64,000 nucleotides of DNA from Myxococcota bacterium (GCA_040387835.1 JAZKCZ010000003.1:43161-107160), one strand, 5' to 3'. Shown: positions 53,819 through 63,530, numbered from the stretch's first letter. Program-made: numbers and translations. The notes: generated from the letters alone by a model not told the origin.

Positions 53819-55552
53819 ATGTTTAGGTTTATCTTGGGCACGGCTTTCTTGTTACTAATATCATGCTCTTCTAATGCACCAAATCCAAATGGCGGCTCTT
53901 CACCAGGCGATTCCTCCCTTAATGCTCCGGCGCCTAACACTACGGGTGGCTCGTGCACACATAGCAGCGCTTGTCCGACTGGAGTTTGCAATGTAACCTG
54001 CCGACAATCTGGATTTCTGCAAAAATGCATAGCATCTGGAGACTGTCTGGGTGGCCGTATATGCGCCGCAAAGCTATGCCGCGATGCAACCAAAAACCAA
54101 GCTTGCACTTCTAACGGAGACTGCGCTCCAAATAATTCATGCGTTGACGGCTTTTGCCTTTTAAATCAAGGGCAAGCGTGCTCTGCAAGTACAGCATGCC
54201 TGTCCGGCAGGTGCGTTAAAGGGATCTGCGCCCCTGCATTTGCAGGAGGAAGCTGCATACAGAGTAATGGCTCTGACTGCACCACTGGGATATGCCTTGT
54301 CAGCGGAGAGATCACCTCTGGCCTTTGTGCTCAAGCATCCGTAAAAGGCAGTTGTGGAAAAGACACGGACTGCATAACTGATCGATGTGTAACTACGTTG
54401 GGGAAAGGTAGTTGTGCACAATATCAGGTAAATCAAGGCCCATGTAAAACAGGACCAGACTGCACAACTAATATCTGCAATAATTCCAAGAATCTTTGTT
54501 CAATCGCTACTGCCACAAGCGGCAAATGCTTGATTCCAGGCGACTGTACAACCGGAAATTGTAATACGACCACTAATACTTGTGTACCTGCTGCCGAAGG
54601 GGGTCCCTGTTCAGCTACCACAGATTGCAGTGCGGATTTATCATGCATAGGTGCGACATCTTCAGCATTAGGAGTCTGTAGAAACAACAACCTAACTGCT
54701 TGCACAAACGGAACATGTATTACTAACAACACCTGCGTTTCAAGCGTTTGCTATGCCAATACCAACACTTCTTGTACAAGTCCAAGCCAGTGCATGTCGG
54801 GCAACTGCTCAACTACTTGTCAGGCTTCTGTAGGCGCAGGAAAGTGTTTTACATCTGCGGACTGCAGTGCACAACGGATCTGCACGACCTCCCAGTGCGC
54901 TCTCTCACCGGTCGGAGGACCTTGCTCAGATCCGAAAGACTGTACATCTAACACCTGTTCAAATAAAACATGTGTTGCAGCCCCTAACGGGAAAAATTGT
55001 GGTGCGAACGGCGACTGCACGAGTCAATTCTGCCTAAAAGGTGTGTGCACTGCTCACGGAAACCAAACATCCTATATGGTGCCTGGAGACTTCATACAAA
55101 ACGATGGACAATACGATGGAAATAATTTTCACTACCTAACAGCATCCATCACAGCCCTTCTAGCACCCATGATGGACCTTAGCCTCACCCCCGGTGTCGG
55201 GTCGTGCTCATTCGTTTATTTTTCTACCCAAAACAATGTCCCCTATTATAACTATTTGGGCCCAAAATCAGGCCAACAACTTTGGCCATGTACCGCCTCA
55301 GAACTAACCATGCAAACAGATGGAAACTTAGTGGCATATAGCGTAAACGGACAAAAAACTCCAATATGGACGTCCAACACGTTTACAAACACAGCAAACT
55401 ATATGATTTTTTCCTCTGACACCGACGACACCGCAAATATTAGCATCTATGAAGCAAGCACGAATAATCAGCTAAGCAACTGCACTCTTAAATCCATTAG
55501 TGGTAATGAAACAACCACACCTGAGGACGAATGTTTTTATAATAATGAATGA
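53819..55552 (+). CDS. Cys-module/bulb-lectin lipoprotein, copy 3
   Basis: A 577-residue exported protein with the signal MFRFILGTAFLLLISCSSN (Cys 16). About fourteen modules of the C-x5-C-x4/5-C-x3-C type follow, then a lectin-like C-terminal domain (about 410-540) with ELTMQTDGNLVAYSVNGQKTPIWTSNT. An AGAGG ribosome-binding site precedes the ATG. It shares the GGSCTHSSACPTGVCNVTC beginning with copy 2 but differs in linker and tail, where the last cysteines are in SNCTLK and DECFYNNE. It is monocistronic, with its own terminator. A TGCTATTCT extended -10-like element lies at 53793-53801. Confidence 0.85.
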   Translation: MFRFILGTAFLLLISCSSNAPNPNGGSSPGDSSLNAPAPNTTGGSCTHSSACPTGVCNVTCRQSGFLQKCIASGDCLGGRICAAKLCRDATKNQACTSNGDCAPNNSCVDGFCLLNQGQACSASTACLSGRCVKGICAPAFAGGSCIQSNGSDCTTGICLVSGEITSGLCAQASVKGSCGKDTDCITDRCVTTLGKGSCAQYQVNQGPCKTGPDCTTNICNNSKNLCSIATATSGKCLIPGDCTTGNCNTTTNTCVPAAEGGPCSATTDCSADLSCIGATSSALGVCRNNNLTACTNGTCITNNTCVSSVCYANTNTSCTSPSQCMSGNCSTTCQASVGAGKCFTSADCSAQRICTTSQCALSPVGGPCSDPKDCTSNTCSNKTCVAAPNGKNCGANGDCTSQFCLKGVCTAHGNQTSYMVPGDFIQNDGQYDGNNFHYLTASITALLAPMMDLSLTPGVGSCSFVYFSTQNNVPYYNYLGPKSGQQLWPCTASELTMQTDGNLVAYSVNGQKTPIWTSNTFTNTANYMIFSSDTDDTANISIYEASTNNQLSNCTLKSISGNETTTPEDECFYNNE

Positions 55553-55571
55553 CTATTTCGCTTAAATTCAC

Positions 55572-55597
55572 AAAAAAGGCTCTTCGGAGCCTCTTTT
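55572..55597 (+). terminator. Rho-independent terminator after lipoprotein copy 3
   Basis: AAAAAAGGCTC-TTCG-GAGCCTCTTTTT, stable UUCG-type loop with a T-run, 19 bp after the stop. Confidence 0.85.
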
Positions 55598-55616
55598 TAT
55601 TTTTCCCGAAGCGGAT

Positions 55617-55667
55617 CTATCTCAGGGATGCCGCCAAATATTCGCTGATTTCGGCATAAGGGATATC
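55617..55667 (-). pseudogene. 3' remnant of a third AAA/DUF4143 ATPase gene
   Basis: On the minus strand this reads DIPYAEISEYLAASLR and a stop, the same tail as the remnant at 53648-53749 (IPYAEISEYLAASLR). Only about 16 codons are left. It follows lipoprotein copy 3 in the same relative position. Confidence 0.75.
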
Positions 55668-55740
55668 TTGACAGTGGCCTCCTACAATAGACTTAAAGAC
55701 TGTTGTGCTGGAATTCACATTTTGCTCCTCGCAATGACAA

Positions 55741-55760
55741 AAAGGCCCGGGCGGGCCTTT
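55741..55760 (-). terminator. terminator of the ribosomal protein operon
   Basis: Perfect hairpin AAAGGCCCG-GG-CGGGCCTTT. On the minus strand it is followed by TT and lies 24 bp after the rplO stop. The flanking A/T runs allow function in both directions. Confidence 0.8.
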
Positions 55761-55784
55761 ATTTATTCGCAGTGAGGAGCTTTA

Positions 55785-56279
55785 TTAAGCTGCTGCTGCT
55801 TCGGTGGCTACTTGTAGCTGAGTTTTCAAAAGCTCAACCACGCCGCCTTTTTCTTGGATTTTGCTCATCGCGGTCGCTGATGCTGCATGAACTTTGAAGG
55901 TCAATGCTTTATCGAGCGCGCCATTGCCCAGTAGTTTGATCTTTGCTTTCATGTTTGGTGCCAAACCGACGGCAACCAAGCCAGCTAAATCAACCACTGC
56001 GCCTGCTTCGAAGTATTTACCAATGTTAGCCAGGTTAACTGGATGGTAAACAACTTTGAAAGGAGCGTTGGAGAAACCACGTTTTGGTACACGGCGCATG
56101 TATGGATTTTGTCCACCTTCGAATGCGATACGTACTTGGCCGGACTTACGAGCCTTTTGGCCTTTGTGTCCACGACCGGAAGTTTTACCATGACCAGAGC
56201 TTTCACCGCGGCCTAGGCGTTTACGATTCTTGGTAGCGCCGATAGGGGCGACCAAATTATGTAATCCTAAAAATTCCAT
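55785..56279 (-). CDS. rplO: 50S ribosomal protein L15
   Basis: A 164-residue protein of the large subunit. Signature GRGESSGHGKTSGRGHKGQKARKSG near the N-terminus, then VNLANIGKYFEAGAVVD and KIKLLGNGALDKALTFKVHAASATA. The C-terminus has a 15-residue extension rich in Ala. It is the last gene of the operon here: a terminator follows directly, where secY is normally found. Adjacent to rpmD without a gap. Confidence 0.95.
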   Translation of the reverse strand: MEFLGLHNLVAPIGATKNRKRLGRGESSGHGKTSGRGHKGQKARKSGQVRIAFEGGQNPYMRRVPKRGFSNAPFKVVYHPVNLANIGKYFEAGAVVDLAGLVAVGLAPNMKAKIKLLGNGALDKALTFKVHAASATAMSKIQEKGGVVELLKTQLQVATEAAAA

Positions 56280-56507
56280 TTACTTAACCCTCCTGGAACG
56301 AGCACCATTGAGCTCGATTTGGCCAGGACGCACTTCAATTTCAATCATGTGGTGGACTTTTTCAACCATGCCACGGATTGCAGGTGTATCGCGCAAGGTG
56401 CTTTCGTCACCGATGTGCTTTAGACCCAAGCCTTCCAAAACCAAACGCTGTGCTTTTGGTTTGCCAGCGTGGCCTCTTAATTGTTTTACCCAAATATGTG
56501 TACTCAT
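56280..56507 (-). CDS. rpmD: 50S ribosomal protein L30
   Basis: A 75-residue protein; bacterial L30 is usually about 60. The core [37 protein letters not shown] matches the family. Overlaps rpsE by 4 bp (ATGA) and abuts rplO. Confidence 0.92.
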   Translation of the reverse strand: MSTHIWVKQLRGHAGKPKAQRLVLEGLGLKHIGDESTLRDTPAIRGMVEKVHHMIEIEVRPGQIELNGARSRRVK

Positions 56508-56989
56508 AGAATTCCTCGGCGTTTTTCAATTTGTTCCGCCGTACGCAATGACATCAAGCCCTTCAAGGTCGCTTTCACCACGTTATGTGGATTGTTGCTA
56601 CCCAAAGATTTAGTCAAAATATCGTGGACGCCTGCTGATTCCAAAACTGCCCGGACGGTAGCACCAGCGATAACGCCTGTACCCTCGGAAGCTGGACGCA
56701 ACAGAACTTTACCGGCGCCAAAAACACCAGTGATAGGATGCGGAATGGTAGGACCCGCCAAAGAAACATGAACCACACTCTTGCGAGCTTGCTCAGTGCC
56801 TTTACGAATTGCTTCTGGCACTTCGCCAGCTTTACCCAGTCCAATGCCTACGCGGCCTTTACCGTCGCCAACAACGACTAGCGCGCTGAACGAAAACCGG
56901 CGACCACCCTTCACTACTTTGGCAACGCGTCCTACGTGAACGACGCGTTCAGGTAAGTCATTTTGATCGTCATGACCATGTTGAGCCAT
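56504..56989 (-). CDS. rpsE: 30S ribosomal protein S5
   Basis: A 161-residue protein with the N-terminal double-stranded RNA-binding-like domain: [55 protein letters not shown]. The C-terminal half [39 protein letters not shown] follows. ATG 56989 (MAQHGHDD) is preferred because GGGAGAG sits just upstream; ATGs at 57001 and 57004 are less well placed. Confidence 0.96.
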   Translation of the reverse strand: MAQHGHDDQNDLPERVVHVGRVAKVVKGGRRFSFSALVVVGDGKGRVGIGLGKAGEVPEAIRKGTEQARKSVVHVSLAGPTIPHPITGVFGAGKVLLRPASEGTGVIAGATVRAVLESAGVHDILTKSLGSNNPHNVVKATLKGLMSLRTAEQIEKRRGIL

Positions 56990-57013
56990 TTTCTCTCCCA
57001 TCACTTCTATACT

Positions 57014-57403
57014 TTAAAAATTCAAACCAGCTTCACGAGCGCCTGTTGCCACGGCCGCAACGCGACCTCGGTAACGAAAACCATTACGGTCAAATACCGC
57101 TGTTTCAACGCCTTTGTCTTTCAAACGCTTGCCTAGCAAAACACCAACCATTGTGGCGGATGACATTTTCTTTTGGCCTTGGACATCGCTCTTTAGATCC
57201 TTGTCTACCGTACTGGCGCAGGCCAAGGTATTGCCGGTAGCGTCATCAATGGCTTGCACATAAATGTGTTTAGCACTTTTGAATACGCTGAGGCGCGGAC
57301 AAGCAGCGCTTCCTTCGACCTTCTTACGAACACGGACCTTACGGCGTGCCAAAAGAGCGGCTTTTAGATTTCTTTTTCTCAAAGATTGAATCGTTGCTTT
57401 CAT
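57014..57403 (-). CDS. rplR: 50S ribosomal protein L18
   Basis: A 129-residue 5S rRNA-binding protein. RRKVRVRKKVEGSAACPRLSVFKSAKHIYVQAIDDATGNTLACAST and the C-terminal FDRNGFRYRGRVAAVATGAREAGLNF are typical. Starts 1 bp after the rplF stop. Confidence 0.96.
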   Translation of the reverse strand: MKATIQSLRKRNLKAALLARRKVRVRKKVEGSAACPRLSVFKSAKHIYVQAIDDATGNTLACASTVDKDLKSDVQGQKKMSSATMVGVLLGKRLKDKGVETAVFDRNGFRYRGRVAAVATGAREAGLNF

Positions 57404-57404
57404 A

Positions 57405-57947
57405 TTATTTACCTGCCGACTTCCCTTCTTTGCGCTTAATCACTTCGTCAGAGTATCGAATACCCTTTCCACGATAAGGCTCAGGTGGTCTAAAAGATCG
57501 AATCTTGGCTGCTGTTTCGCCCAAAACTTCTTTATTAATACTTTCTAATTTAATGGACGTTCGGTTTGCATCAGTGATTGCAGTTACCTCATCTGGCAAC
57601 TTGAAAATCACAGGATGCGAAAAGCCGAGTGCCATGTGCAATTCTCTGCCTTTAGCTTCAGCTCTGTAACCAACGCCAGTAATGGCCAAGTCTCTCACGA
57701 AACCTTGGGTTACTCCGTGAACCATGTTGTTCACCAGCGTTCGAGACAAACCGTGCAAAGAGCGTGATTCGTTCGAATCATCTTTGCGGGTTACCAAAAT
57801 TTGGGTGCCTTCTTGTTTAACCGAAACCATCGGATGTAGCTCGCGAGCAAGCTTACCCTTAGGGCCTTCGACTTTGACATGATGACCTGAAATCGTCACT
57901 TTGACTTTTTCAGGTACTTCAATCGGCTGATTTCCAATACGAGACAT
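57405..57947 (-). CDS. rplF: 50S ribosomal protein L6
   Basis: A 180-residue protein starting MSRIGNQPIEVPEKVKVTISGHHVKVEGPKGKL, with the C-terminal RRPPEPYRGKGIRYSDEV-type signature (read as RSFRPPEPYRGKGIRYSDEVIKRKEGKSAGK). ATG 57947 is preferred over the open frame to 58010 because it matches the family and lies just after the rpsH stop. Confidence 0.96.
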   Translation of the reverse strand: MSRIGNQPIEVPEKVKVTISGHHVKVEGPKGKLARELHPMVSVKQEGTQILVTRKDDSNESRSLHGLSRTLVNNMVHGVTQGFVRDLAITGVGYRAEAKGRELHMALGFSHPVIFKLPDEVTAITDANRTSIKLESINKEVLGETAAKIRSFRPPEPYRGKGIRYSDEVIKRKEGKSAGK

Positions 57948-57954
57948 TTTACAC

Positions 57955-58338
57955 CTACCAAACAGTACAGAGTACTTCGCCACCGATGCCTTGCTTTTTA
58001 GCATCGGCACCTGTCATTACGCCACGAGAAGTCGAAACGATTGCAACACCAAGACCACCTTGAACGGCTGGAATCTCGTCTTTGCCTGCGTAGACCCGAA
58101 GACCTGGCTTGCTGACGCGAGCCAATCCTTCGATCACTGGCAAGCCAGCTTCGTCATATTTCAACTTCACCACCAGGTCTTTGTCCTGGTTTGAAAAATC
58201 GTGAATAAAACCACGTTGTTTCATAATGCTCAACACACGCTCACCCATGCGAGAAGGAAGAACCTTCACATCGCTATGGCGAACCATCATTGCGTTTCGA
58301 ATTCGAGCCAACAAATCACTAATCGGGTCTGTCATCAT
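57955..58338 (-). CDS. rpsH: 30S ribosomal protein S8
   Basis: A 127-residue 16S rRNA-binding protein: MTDPISDLLARIRNA at the start and TSRGVMTGADAKKQGIGGEVLCTVW at the end are diagnostic. It starts 8 bp after the rplE stop, leaving no room for rpsN (S14), which normally lies here. The first Met (58338) or the second (58335) may be used. Confidence 0.96.
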   Translation of the reverse strand: MMTDPISDLLARIRNAMMVRHSDVKVLPSRMGERVLSIMKQRGFIHDFSNQDKDLVVKLKYDEAGLPVIEGLARVSKPGLRVYAGKDEIPAVQGGLGVAIVSTSRGVMTGADAKKQGIGGEVLCTVW

Positions 58339-58346
58339 AATCTTAA

Positions 58347-58883
58347 TTACTTCCTAAAGGGAACGCCCAAATGCTTGAGCAACGCCTTTCCTTGAGCATC
58401 TGTTTTCGCAGTTGTTACCAAGCTAATATTGAGGCCGCGGATCTTATCTACCTTATCGTAGTTAATTTCAGGAAACACAATATGCTCCTTCAATCCGACC
58501 GAACAATTACCTTGACCGTCAAACTTGCTGGAAAGACCTCTAAAGTCTCTCACGCGAGGCAGAGCGATGTTCACAAATCTATCCAAGAATTCCCACATGC
58601 GTTCACGTCTTAAAGTAACGGCAACACCAATTGGCAATCCTTGACGAAGTTTATAATTCGCAATGGATTTCTTTGCCTTGGTGATCATTACTTTTTGACC
58701 GGTGATAGCTTCGAGAGCATCTTTACCGTGGTCGATCGCTTTAGGATTTGCAACAGCTTCGCCAAGACCCATGTTGATCACGATTTTTGACAACCGTGGA
58801 ATCTCCATAACGTTCTTGAGCTCAAGCTCTTTCATCAAAACAGAGACCAGCTCTTTATCGTAATATGTTTTTAACCGAGCCAT
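58347..58883 (-). CDS. rplE: 50S ribosomal protein L5
   Basis: A 178-residue 5S rRNA-binding protein. [83 protein letters not shown] is typical, with [24 protein letters not shown] near the end. Separated from rplX by 5 bp. Confidence 0.97.
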   Translation of the reverse strand: MARLKTYYDKELVSVLMKELELKNVMEIPRLSKIVINMGLGEAVANPKAIDHGKDALEAITGQKVMITKAKKSIANYKLRQGLPIGVAVTLRRERMWEFLDRFVNIALPRVRDFRGLSSKFDGQGNCSVGLKEHIVFPEINYDKVDKIRGLNISLVTTAKTDAQGKALLKHLGVPFRK

Positions 58884-58888
58884 CTGTT

Positions 58889-59140
58889 TTACGCTCCCTC
58901 AATCTTCGACATCAACATGACGTTCGAGATATGAATGCTTCCGAAATCATTAACAATTCCGCCTTCAGGCATTGCTTTGTTTTTCTGAGGCTTAATGTGT
59001 TTTTTGATTGGGAACACGTTCTCAATCTTCACGCGCAATTTCTTGCGATCGATCTCAAGTACTTTACCGACTTGACCCTTTTTGTCTTTAGAGCCGGTCA
59101 TCACTTTGACCATATCGCCTTTTTTCAAACGAATTTTCAT
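58889..59140 (-). CDS. rplX: 50S ribosomal protein L24
   Basis: An 83-residue protein with the KOW motif [36 protein letters not shown]. Somewhat shorter than usual (about 100). Its ATG shares one base with the rplN stop. Confidence 0.94.
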   Translation of the reverse strand: MKIRLKKGDMVKVMTGSKDKKGQVGKVLEIDRKKLRVKIENVFPIKKHIKPQKNKAMPEGGIVNDFGSIHISNVMLMSKIEGA

Positions 59141-59508
59141 TAGAGCACCTCCGGTGCCAATGACACAATCTTCATAAAGTTTTTGCCACGCAATTCTCTG
59201 GCCACTGGACCAAAAATACGAGTGCCGATTGGTTCGTCGTCTTTATTAACGAGAACAGCCGCGCCTTTATCAAAACGGATATAGGTTCCATCTGGACGCA
59301 GGATTTCTTTAGCGACGCGAACCACAACCGCACGAACCACAGAGCCTTTTTTGACTTTCGAGGTTGGGCTTGCTTCTTTCACGCTGCCAACAAAAATATC
59401 GCCAATCGATGCATAACGTCTGTGAGAACCACCGAGCACCTTAATGCACATGATTTTCTTAGCGCCGCTATTATCTGCAACATCTAATACTGATTGGGTT
59501 TGAATCAT
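59140..59508 (-). CDS. rplN: 50S ribosomal protein L14
   Basis: A 122-residue protein: [37 protein letters not shown] and [44 protein letters not shown] are the family signature. Full length. Confidence 0.97.
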   Translation of the reverse strand: MIQTQSVLDVADNSGAKKIMCIKVLGGSHRRYASIGDIFVGSVKEASPTSKVKKGSVVRAVVVRVAKEILRPDGTYIRFDKGAAVLVNKDDEPIGTRIFGPVARELRGKNFMKIVSLAPEVL

Positions 59509-59509
59509 T

Positions 59510-59764
59510 TTATGCCTCCACCTTTTGGATTACTTCCCGAAGGCGCCAACGTTTGCTCTTTGAAATTGGTGCGGATTCAACAATGGAAACCAAATCACCA
59601 ATCTGACAAGCATTCATTTCATCGTGAGCATGGTAGCTATCATGACGTTTCAAGAATTTATGATATTTAGGATGCCGAACCGTACGAGTTACCTCAACCA
59701 CAATGGTCTTAGCCATTTTGTTGCTGGTCACTAGACCTTGCATCACGCGCTTTCGCCTATCCAT
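59510..59764 (-). CDS. rpsQ: 30S ribosomal protein S17
   Basis: An 84-residue 16S rRNA-binding protein: [38 protein letters not shown] and [24 protein letters not shown]. The start overlaps the end of rpmC by 8 bp. Confidence 0.96.
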   Translation of the reverse strand: MDRRKRVMQGLVTSNKMAKTIVVEVTRTVRHPKYHKFLKRHDSYHAHDEMNACQIGDLVSIVESAPISKSKRWRLREVIQKVEA

Positions 59765-59924
59765 TTTTCTGCCTCTTCAATGTCAAAAGTCTCGCCAAGT
59801 CTTTGCGTGTCTTGCTTAGGGAAGCTGTATTAAGCAGCTTGCCATTCTTCAAATCAAAACGCATGTCTAAGAGCTGGCGTCTTAGTGCATCTTCTTCTTT
59901 TTTAAAATCTTCATTCGTGGTCAT
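59757..59924 (-). CDS. rpmC: 50S ribosomal protein L29
   Basis: A 55-residue protein read directly from the minus strand: [55 protein letters not shown] and a TAG stop. The L29 pattern is visible (L..LR..L..LRF....G.L.N.....RK.IAR..T). It lies in the normal place between rplP and rpsQ, 10 bp after the rplP stop, and overlaps rpsQ by 8 bp. The N-terminus [12 protein letters not shown] is less typical than the rest. It is slightly shorter than the usual 60-70. Confidence 0.9.
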   Translation of the reverse strand: MTTNEDFKKEEDALRRQLLDMRFDLKNGKLLNTASLSKTRKDLARLLTLKRQKNG

Positions 59925-59934
59925 TTAAAAGCCC

Positions 59935-60351
59935 CTAAAGTTCCGTGGACGCCATAATAATTTTGGTGCCGAAAGGCAGCTTGGAAGCTGCTAATTCCAT
60001 GGCGCGTTTGGCCACATCTTCGGTCACGCCTTCCATTTCGTATAAGATACGGCCTGGCTTAACCACGGCTACGTAACCTTCTACAGCGCCCTTTCCTTTA
60101 CCCATTCGGACTTCAGCAGGCTTTTTAGTCACCGGCTTGTCAGGGAATACCCTGATCCAAACTTTTCCACCACGTTTGACGTGACGGGTCAAAGCAATAC
60201 GAGCGGCTTCAATCTGACGTGCAGTAAGCCATCCGCGGCCGGTGCACAAAAGACCAACGTTTCCAAAAGCTAAGGTTGATCCACCTTTAGCATCGCCGCA
60301 GGTACGACCCTTGTGGCGCTTGCGATATTTCATTCTTGCTGGTGATAACAT
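59935..60351 (-). CDS. rplP: 50S ribosomal protein L16
   Basis: A 138-residue protein: [24 protein letters not shown] start, then [67 protein letters not shown]. Full length. Confidence 0.97.
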   Translation of the reverse strand: MLSPARMKYRKRHKGRTCGDAKGGSTLAFGNVGLLCTGRGWLTARQIEAARIALTRHVKRGGKVWIRVFPDKPVTKKPAEVRMGKGKGAVEGYVAVVKPGRILYEMEGVTEDVAKRAMELAASKLPFGTKIIMASTEL

Positions 60352-60363
60352 GACTTTTTATCC

Positions 60364-61002
60364 TTATTTCCGAACCGGCGGCAGAACTTCGCCTTTAAAC
60401 AGCCAAACTTTGCAACCGATTTGCCCATAGGTCGTATGAGCTTCAGCAAAACCGTAATCAATATCAGCTCTCAAAGTATGCAACGGAACACGGCCTTCAC
60501 GGTACCATTCGCGGCGAGACATTTCTGCTCCACCCAAACGACCGGAAACAGCAACTCTGATCCCCTTCACGCCAAACTTCTGCGCTGTTTGCATCACTTT
60601 CTTCATAGCGCGTCTGAAAGCAACTCGTCTTTCAAGTTGCTGTGCTACGTTTTCAGCGATCAACTGAGCATCGGCTTCTGGCTTGCGAACTTCAATGATG
60701 TTCAAAAAGACTTCACTTTTTGACTTCTTTTGCAGTTCATTTCTGAGCTGCTCAATTCCTACGCCTTTCTTGCCAATAATCAAGCCGGGTCTGGCAGCAT
60801 GAACAGTGACTTTGCATTTGCTGGCTGCGCGTTCAATATCAATCTTGCTGATACCAGCCGATTTATATTGCTTAGCAACCATCTCACGCACGGTCATGTC
60901 TTCTTTAAGCCATGCTGCGTAGCCTGCTTCGCTGTACCATTTCGAGTCCCAGGTCTTGATAACACCCAGACGAAAACCAATTGGATTTACTTTCTGGCCC
61001 AT
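60364..61002 (-). CDS. rpsC: 30S ribosomal protein S3
   Basis: A 212-residue protein with [23 protein letters not shown], the KH domain with [18 protein letters not shown], and the C-terminal signature [31 protein letters not shown]. Full length. Two bp separate it from rplV. Confidence 0.97.
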   Translation of the reverse strand: MGQKVNPIGFRLGVIKTWDSKWYSEAGYAAWLKEDMTVREMVAKQYKSAGISKIDIERAASKCKVTVHAARPGLIIGKKGVGIEQLRNELQKKSKSEVFLNIIEVRKPEADAQLIAENVAQQLERRVAFRRAMKKVMQTAQKFGVKGIRVAVSGRLGGAEMSRREWYREGRVPLHTLRADIDYGFAEAHTTYGQIGCKVWLFKGEVLPPVRK

Positions 61003-61004
61003 AC

Positions 61005-61397
61005 TTACTTACTATCCCTTGTAGATAGACGAATATCCACGTGAGTTGATTGCTTACGAATCGGAGTCGCACGACCTTGAGCACGAGGCATAAAGCGCTT
61101 CGTGATCGGACCTTTGTGGACCTGAATTTCTTCAACGATTAGGCTATCTGCATCAAAACCGCGCTCGACTGCATTTGCAGCAGCGGATTTAAGCAAGTCT
61201 CTCAATGGACCAGCTGCAAAACGAGCTTGAAACGCCAATGAAACATAGGCTTCACTGAGCGGCTTGCCTCTAACCAAATCACCAACCACGCGTGCCTTAC
61301 GAGCACTGGTGCGCAGGTTCTTCAGGCTAGCGGTAGCGACTTCTAGCGCTCTCGCTTCCTTTCTTGCTAAAGCTTTTAAACGTTCTTTTGTTGCCAT
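61005..61397 (-). CDS. rplV: 50S ribosomal protein L22
   Basis: A 130-residue protein: [85 protein letters not shown]. An N-terminal extension of about 20 residues ([21 protein letters not shown]) is longer than usual. Confidence 0.96.
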   Translation of the reverse strand: MATKERLKALARKEARALEVATASLKNLRTSARKARVVGDLVRGKPLSEAYVSLAFQARFAAGPLRDLLKSAAANAVERGFDADSLIVEEIQVHKGPITKRFMPRAQGRATPIRKQSTHVDIRLSTRDSK

Positions 61398-61399
61398 TG

Positions 61400-61678
61400 T
61401 TAAACCTTCTTAACCTTTTTATCCGTCGGATGCGTGACGAAATGACGGGTTGGAGCGAATTCGCCCAACTTGTGCCCGACCATGTTGTCTGTCACGAAAA
61501 CTGGAATAAACTTTCTGCCGTTGTGAACCGCAAAAGTACGACCAATAAACTCGGGAGTCACGGTTGAGCGTCTGGACCATGTCTTAATCACTTGACGTGA
61601 GTTAACAGTTACTTCGCCAACCAGCTTCTTCCACAGATGTGCGTCCACAAAGGGACCTTTTTTGAGTGAGCGCGCCAT
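61400..61678 (-). CDS. rpsS: 30S ribosomal protein S19
   Basis: A 92-residue protein: [19 protein letters not shown] and the signature [46 protein letters not shown]. Full length. Confidence 0.97.
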   Translation of the reverse strand: MARSLKKGPFVDAHLWKKLVGEVTVNSRQVIKTWSRRSTVTPEFIGRTFAVHNGRKFIPVFVTDNMVGHKLGEFAPTRHFVTHPTDKKVKKV

Positions 61679-61680
61679 TT

Positions 61681-62502
61681 TTATTTCCTACGCTTAATGA
61701 TCATGTTGTTAGTACGTTTGTTGTTACGTGTACGATAACCCTTGGTTGGCTGACCCCATGGCGACACTGGATGTCGTCCACCGGAAGTCTTACCTTCACC
61801 ACCACCATGTGGATGGTCAACAGGGTTCATCGATACCCCACGGTTATGCGGTCTGCAGCCTAACCAGCGTGCACGACCTGCTTTACCTAGGCGGATCAAT
61901 TCGTGTTCAACGTTACCGACCTGGCCGATGGTTGCTGTGCAATCAACAAGCACTTGGCGGGACTCACCGGATGGCAAACGAACGTTGGCATACATGCCTT
62001 CACGTGCCATCAACTGAGCCACACCACCCGCAGAACGCACCATTTGAGCGCCCTTGCCTGGCCTAAGTTCAATCGCGTGGATCTGTGTACCGATTGGAAT
62101 GTTTTTGAGAGGTAAGCAGTTTCCGGTCTTGATATCCGCCGTGGCACTTGCCTCGACTTTATCGCCAACCGTAAGACCGACTGGAGCTAAGATATAGCTC
62201 TTCACGCCGTCTGCATAATGAAGCAAGGCAAGTCTTGCGCTACGGTTTGGATCGTATTCGATCGCTGCTACCGTGGCAGGAACACCTATTTTGCCTCTAT
62301 GAAATTCGATTTCACGGATTCTACGCTTGTGAGCGCCACCGCGGAAACGTACGTTAATACGTCCGGTTGCACCGTGACCGTGAATCCCACCTTTACCGCG
62401 AGTTAAGCGTTTTTCAGGCTTGGATTTGGTAATTTCTGAAAAATCAGGACCAGTTGTTAACCGACGAGCTGCACTCGTAGGTTTAAAATGTTTAATACCC
62501 AC
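61681..62502 (-). CDS. rplB: 50S ribosomal protein L2
   Basis: A 273-residue peptidyl-transferase-centre protein. [32 protein letters not shown] and the C-terminal signature [30 protein letters not shown] are diagnostic. The start is a GTG (62500-62502) preceded by AAGGA. A 72-bp spacer separates it from rplW, the largest gap in the operon. Confidence 0.97.
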   Translation of the reverse strand: MGIKHFKPTSAARRLTTGPDFSEITKSKPEKRLTRGKGGIHGHGATGRINVRFRGGAHKRRIREIEFHRGKIGVPATVAAIEYDPNRSARLALLHYADGVKSYILAPVGLTVGDKVEASATADIKTGNCLPLKNIPIGTQIHAIELRPGKGAQMVRSAGGVAQLMAREGMYANVRLPSGESRQVLVDCTATIGQVGNVEHELIRLGKAGRARWLGCRPHNRGVSMNPVDHPHGGGEGKTSGGRHPVSPWGQPTKGYRTRNNKRTNNMIIKRRK

Positions 62503-62574
62503 TATATATCCTTCTAGCCATAAGCGGCAGATCTAAAAAAAGACCCGCCTTGTCGGCCAAGAAACTTGTAATCT

Positions 62575-62904
62575 TTAAGCTGCTGCTGCCTGATCTTCAG
62601 GGATCTGCGGCTGCTGCCAAACTCCAAACACGTCTAAATCAGATCCAGCGGCGATCGTCAAGACGGCTTTCTTCCAATTTGCTGTCTTACCAGCTGATTT
62701 ACCGACTCTTTTTGTTTTACCGCGGTAAACTGATGTATTCACGTTTGTGACCTGAACACCGAACAGCTTTTCTGCGGCAAATTTGATCTGCTTTTTGTTG
62801 GCTCTAGGCAATACTTCTAGCGTTACCTGACGCAAAGCGTCTTTCTGAATGCTAGCTTTTTCGCTCAAAACCGGTCTTCTTAAAATATCGAATTGTGTAA
62901 TCAT
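62575..62904 (-). CDS. rplW: 50S ribosomal protein L23
   Basis: A 109-residue protein at the exit tunnel: ILRRPVLSEKAS at the start, EVLPRANKKQIKFAAEKLFGVQVTNVNTSVYRGKTKRVG typical of L23. It has an Ala-rich C-terminal tail. Overlaps rplD by 4 bp. Confidence 0.95.
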   Translation of the reverse strand: MITQFDILRRPVLSEKASIQKDALRQVTLEVLPRANKKQIKFAAEKLFGVQVTNVNTSVYRGKTKRVGKSAGKTANWKKAVLTIAAGSDLDVFGVWQQPQIPEDQAAAA

Positions 62905-63518
62905 TGCATTCGCTCCTGCAAAGCCGTAACTGCTCGCTGAGTCATCGCCAAAACGGGATAGTGCAAGATGTCATACACATTCAAACCAGCTTCTTCGATG
63001 AACTTGGCTTTTTCCAAATTCTTCATGGAACGCTTGAGGTTAGGATTCGAAGAATCAACCACCAAAGATCGCTCTGCCGAAATCGCCTTCAAAGCAGATA
63101 CTGCCACTTTGGTCTTAGGCTCCGAAATATCAAAATCTTGAACGATCTTGAACGAACCTTCTTTGACACGAGCGCTTAGTGCTACAGCCAAAGCTGCTCT
63201 ACGCTTTGCCTTAGGCATTGCATAGGAGTAGTCTCTAGGCTTTGGAGCAAAAGCAACACCACCACCGATTTGGTGAGGGCTTTTCAGAGAGCCTTGACGC
63301 GCCATACCACGACCCTTTTGAGGGAATGGCTTTTTGGTCGTTCCATTAACTTCTGACTTAGTCAAAGCCGATTGGGTTCCAGCTCGCCTGCAAGCACGCT
63401 GCCAGTGAACCACTTCGGTCAACAAGTGCTTTCGAATGGTGACAGCAAAAATCTCAGGGTTGAGATCCATGCTTCCCACTTTCTCGTTCTTTAAGTTGAC
63501 AATATCTACAGTAGGCAT
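62901..63518 (-). CDS. rplD: 50S ribosomal protein L4
   Basis: A 205-residue protein: MPTVDIVNLKNEKVGSMDLNPEIF, the extended-loop region RAGTQSALTKSEVNGTTKKPFPQKGRGMARQGSLKSPHQIGGGVAFAPKPRDYSY, and the C-terminal KFIEEAGLNVYDILHYPVLAMTQRAVTAL. In E. coli L4 also represses its own operon. It starts 12 bp after the rpsJ stop; rplC (L3), which normally lies between them, is absent. Confidence 0.96.
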   Translation of the reverse strand: MPTVDIVNLKNEKVGSMDLNPEIFAVTIRKHLLTEVVHWQRACRRAGTQSALTKSEVNGTTKKPFPQKGRGMARQGSLKSPHQIGGGVAFAPKPRDYSYAMPKAKRRAALAVALSARVKEGSFKIVQDFDISEPKTKVAVSALKAISAERSLVVDSSNPNLKRSMKNLEKAKFIEEAGLNVYDILHYPVLAMTQRAVTALQERMQ

Positions 63519-63530
63519 CTTATTTACTTC

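Noticed and set aside
62503..62574. T-run in the rplW-rplB spacer as an internal terminator
   Set aside because: The bases before the T-run do not form a stem longer than three pairs, and the operon plainly continues.
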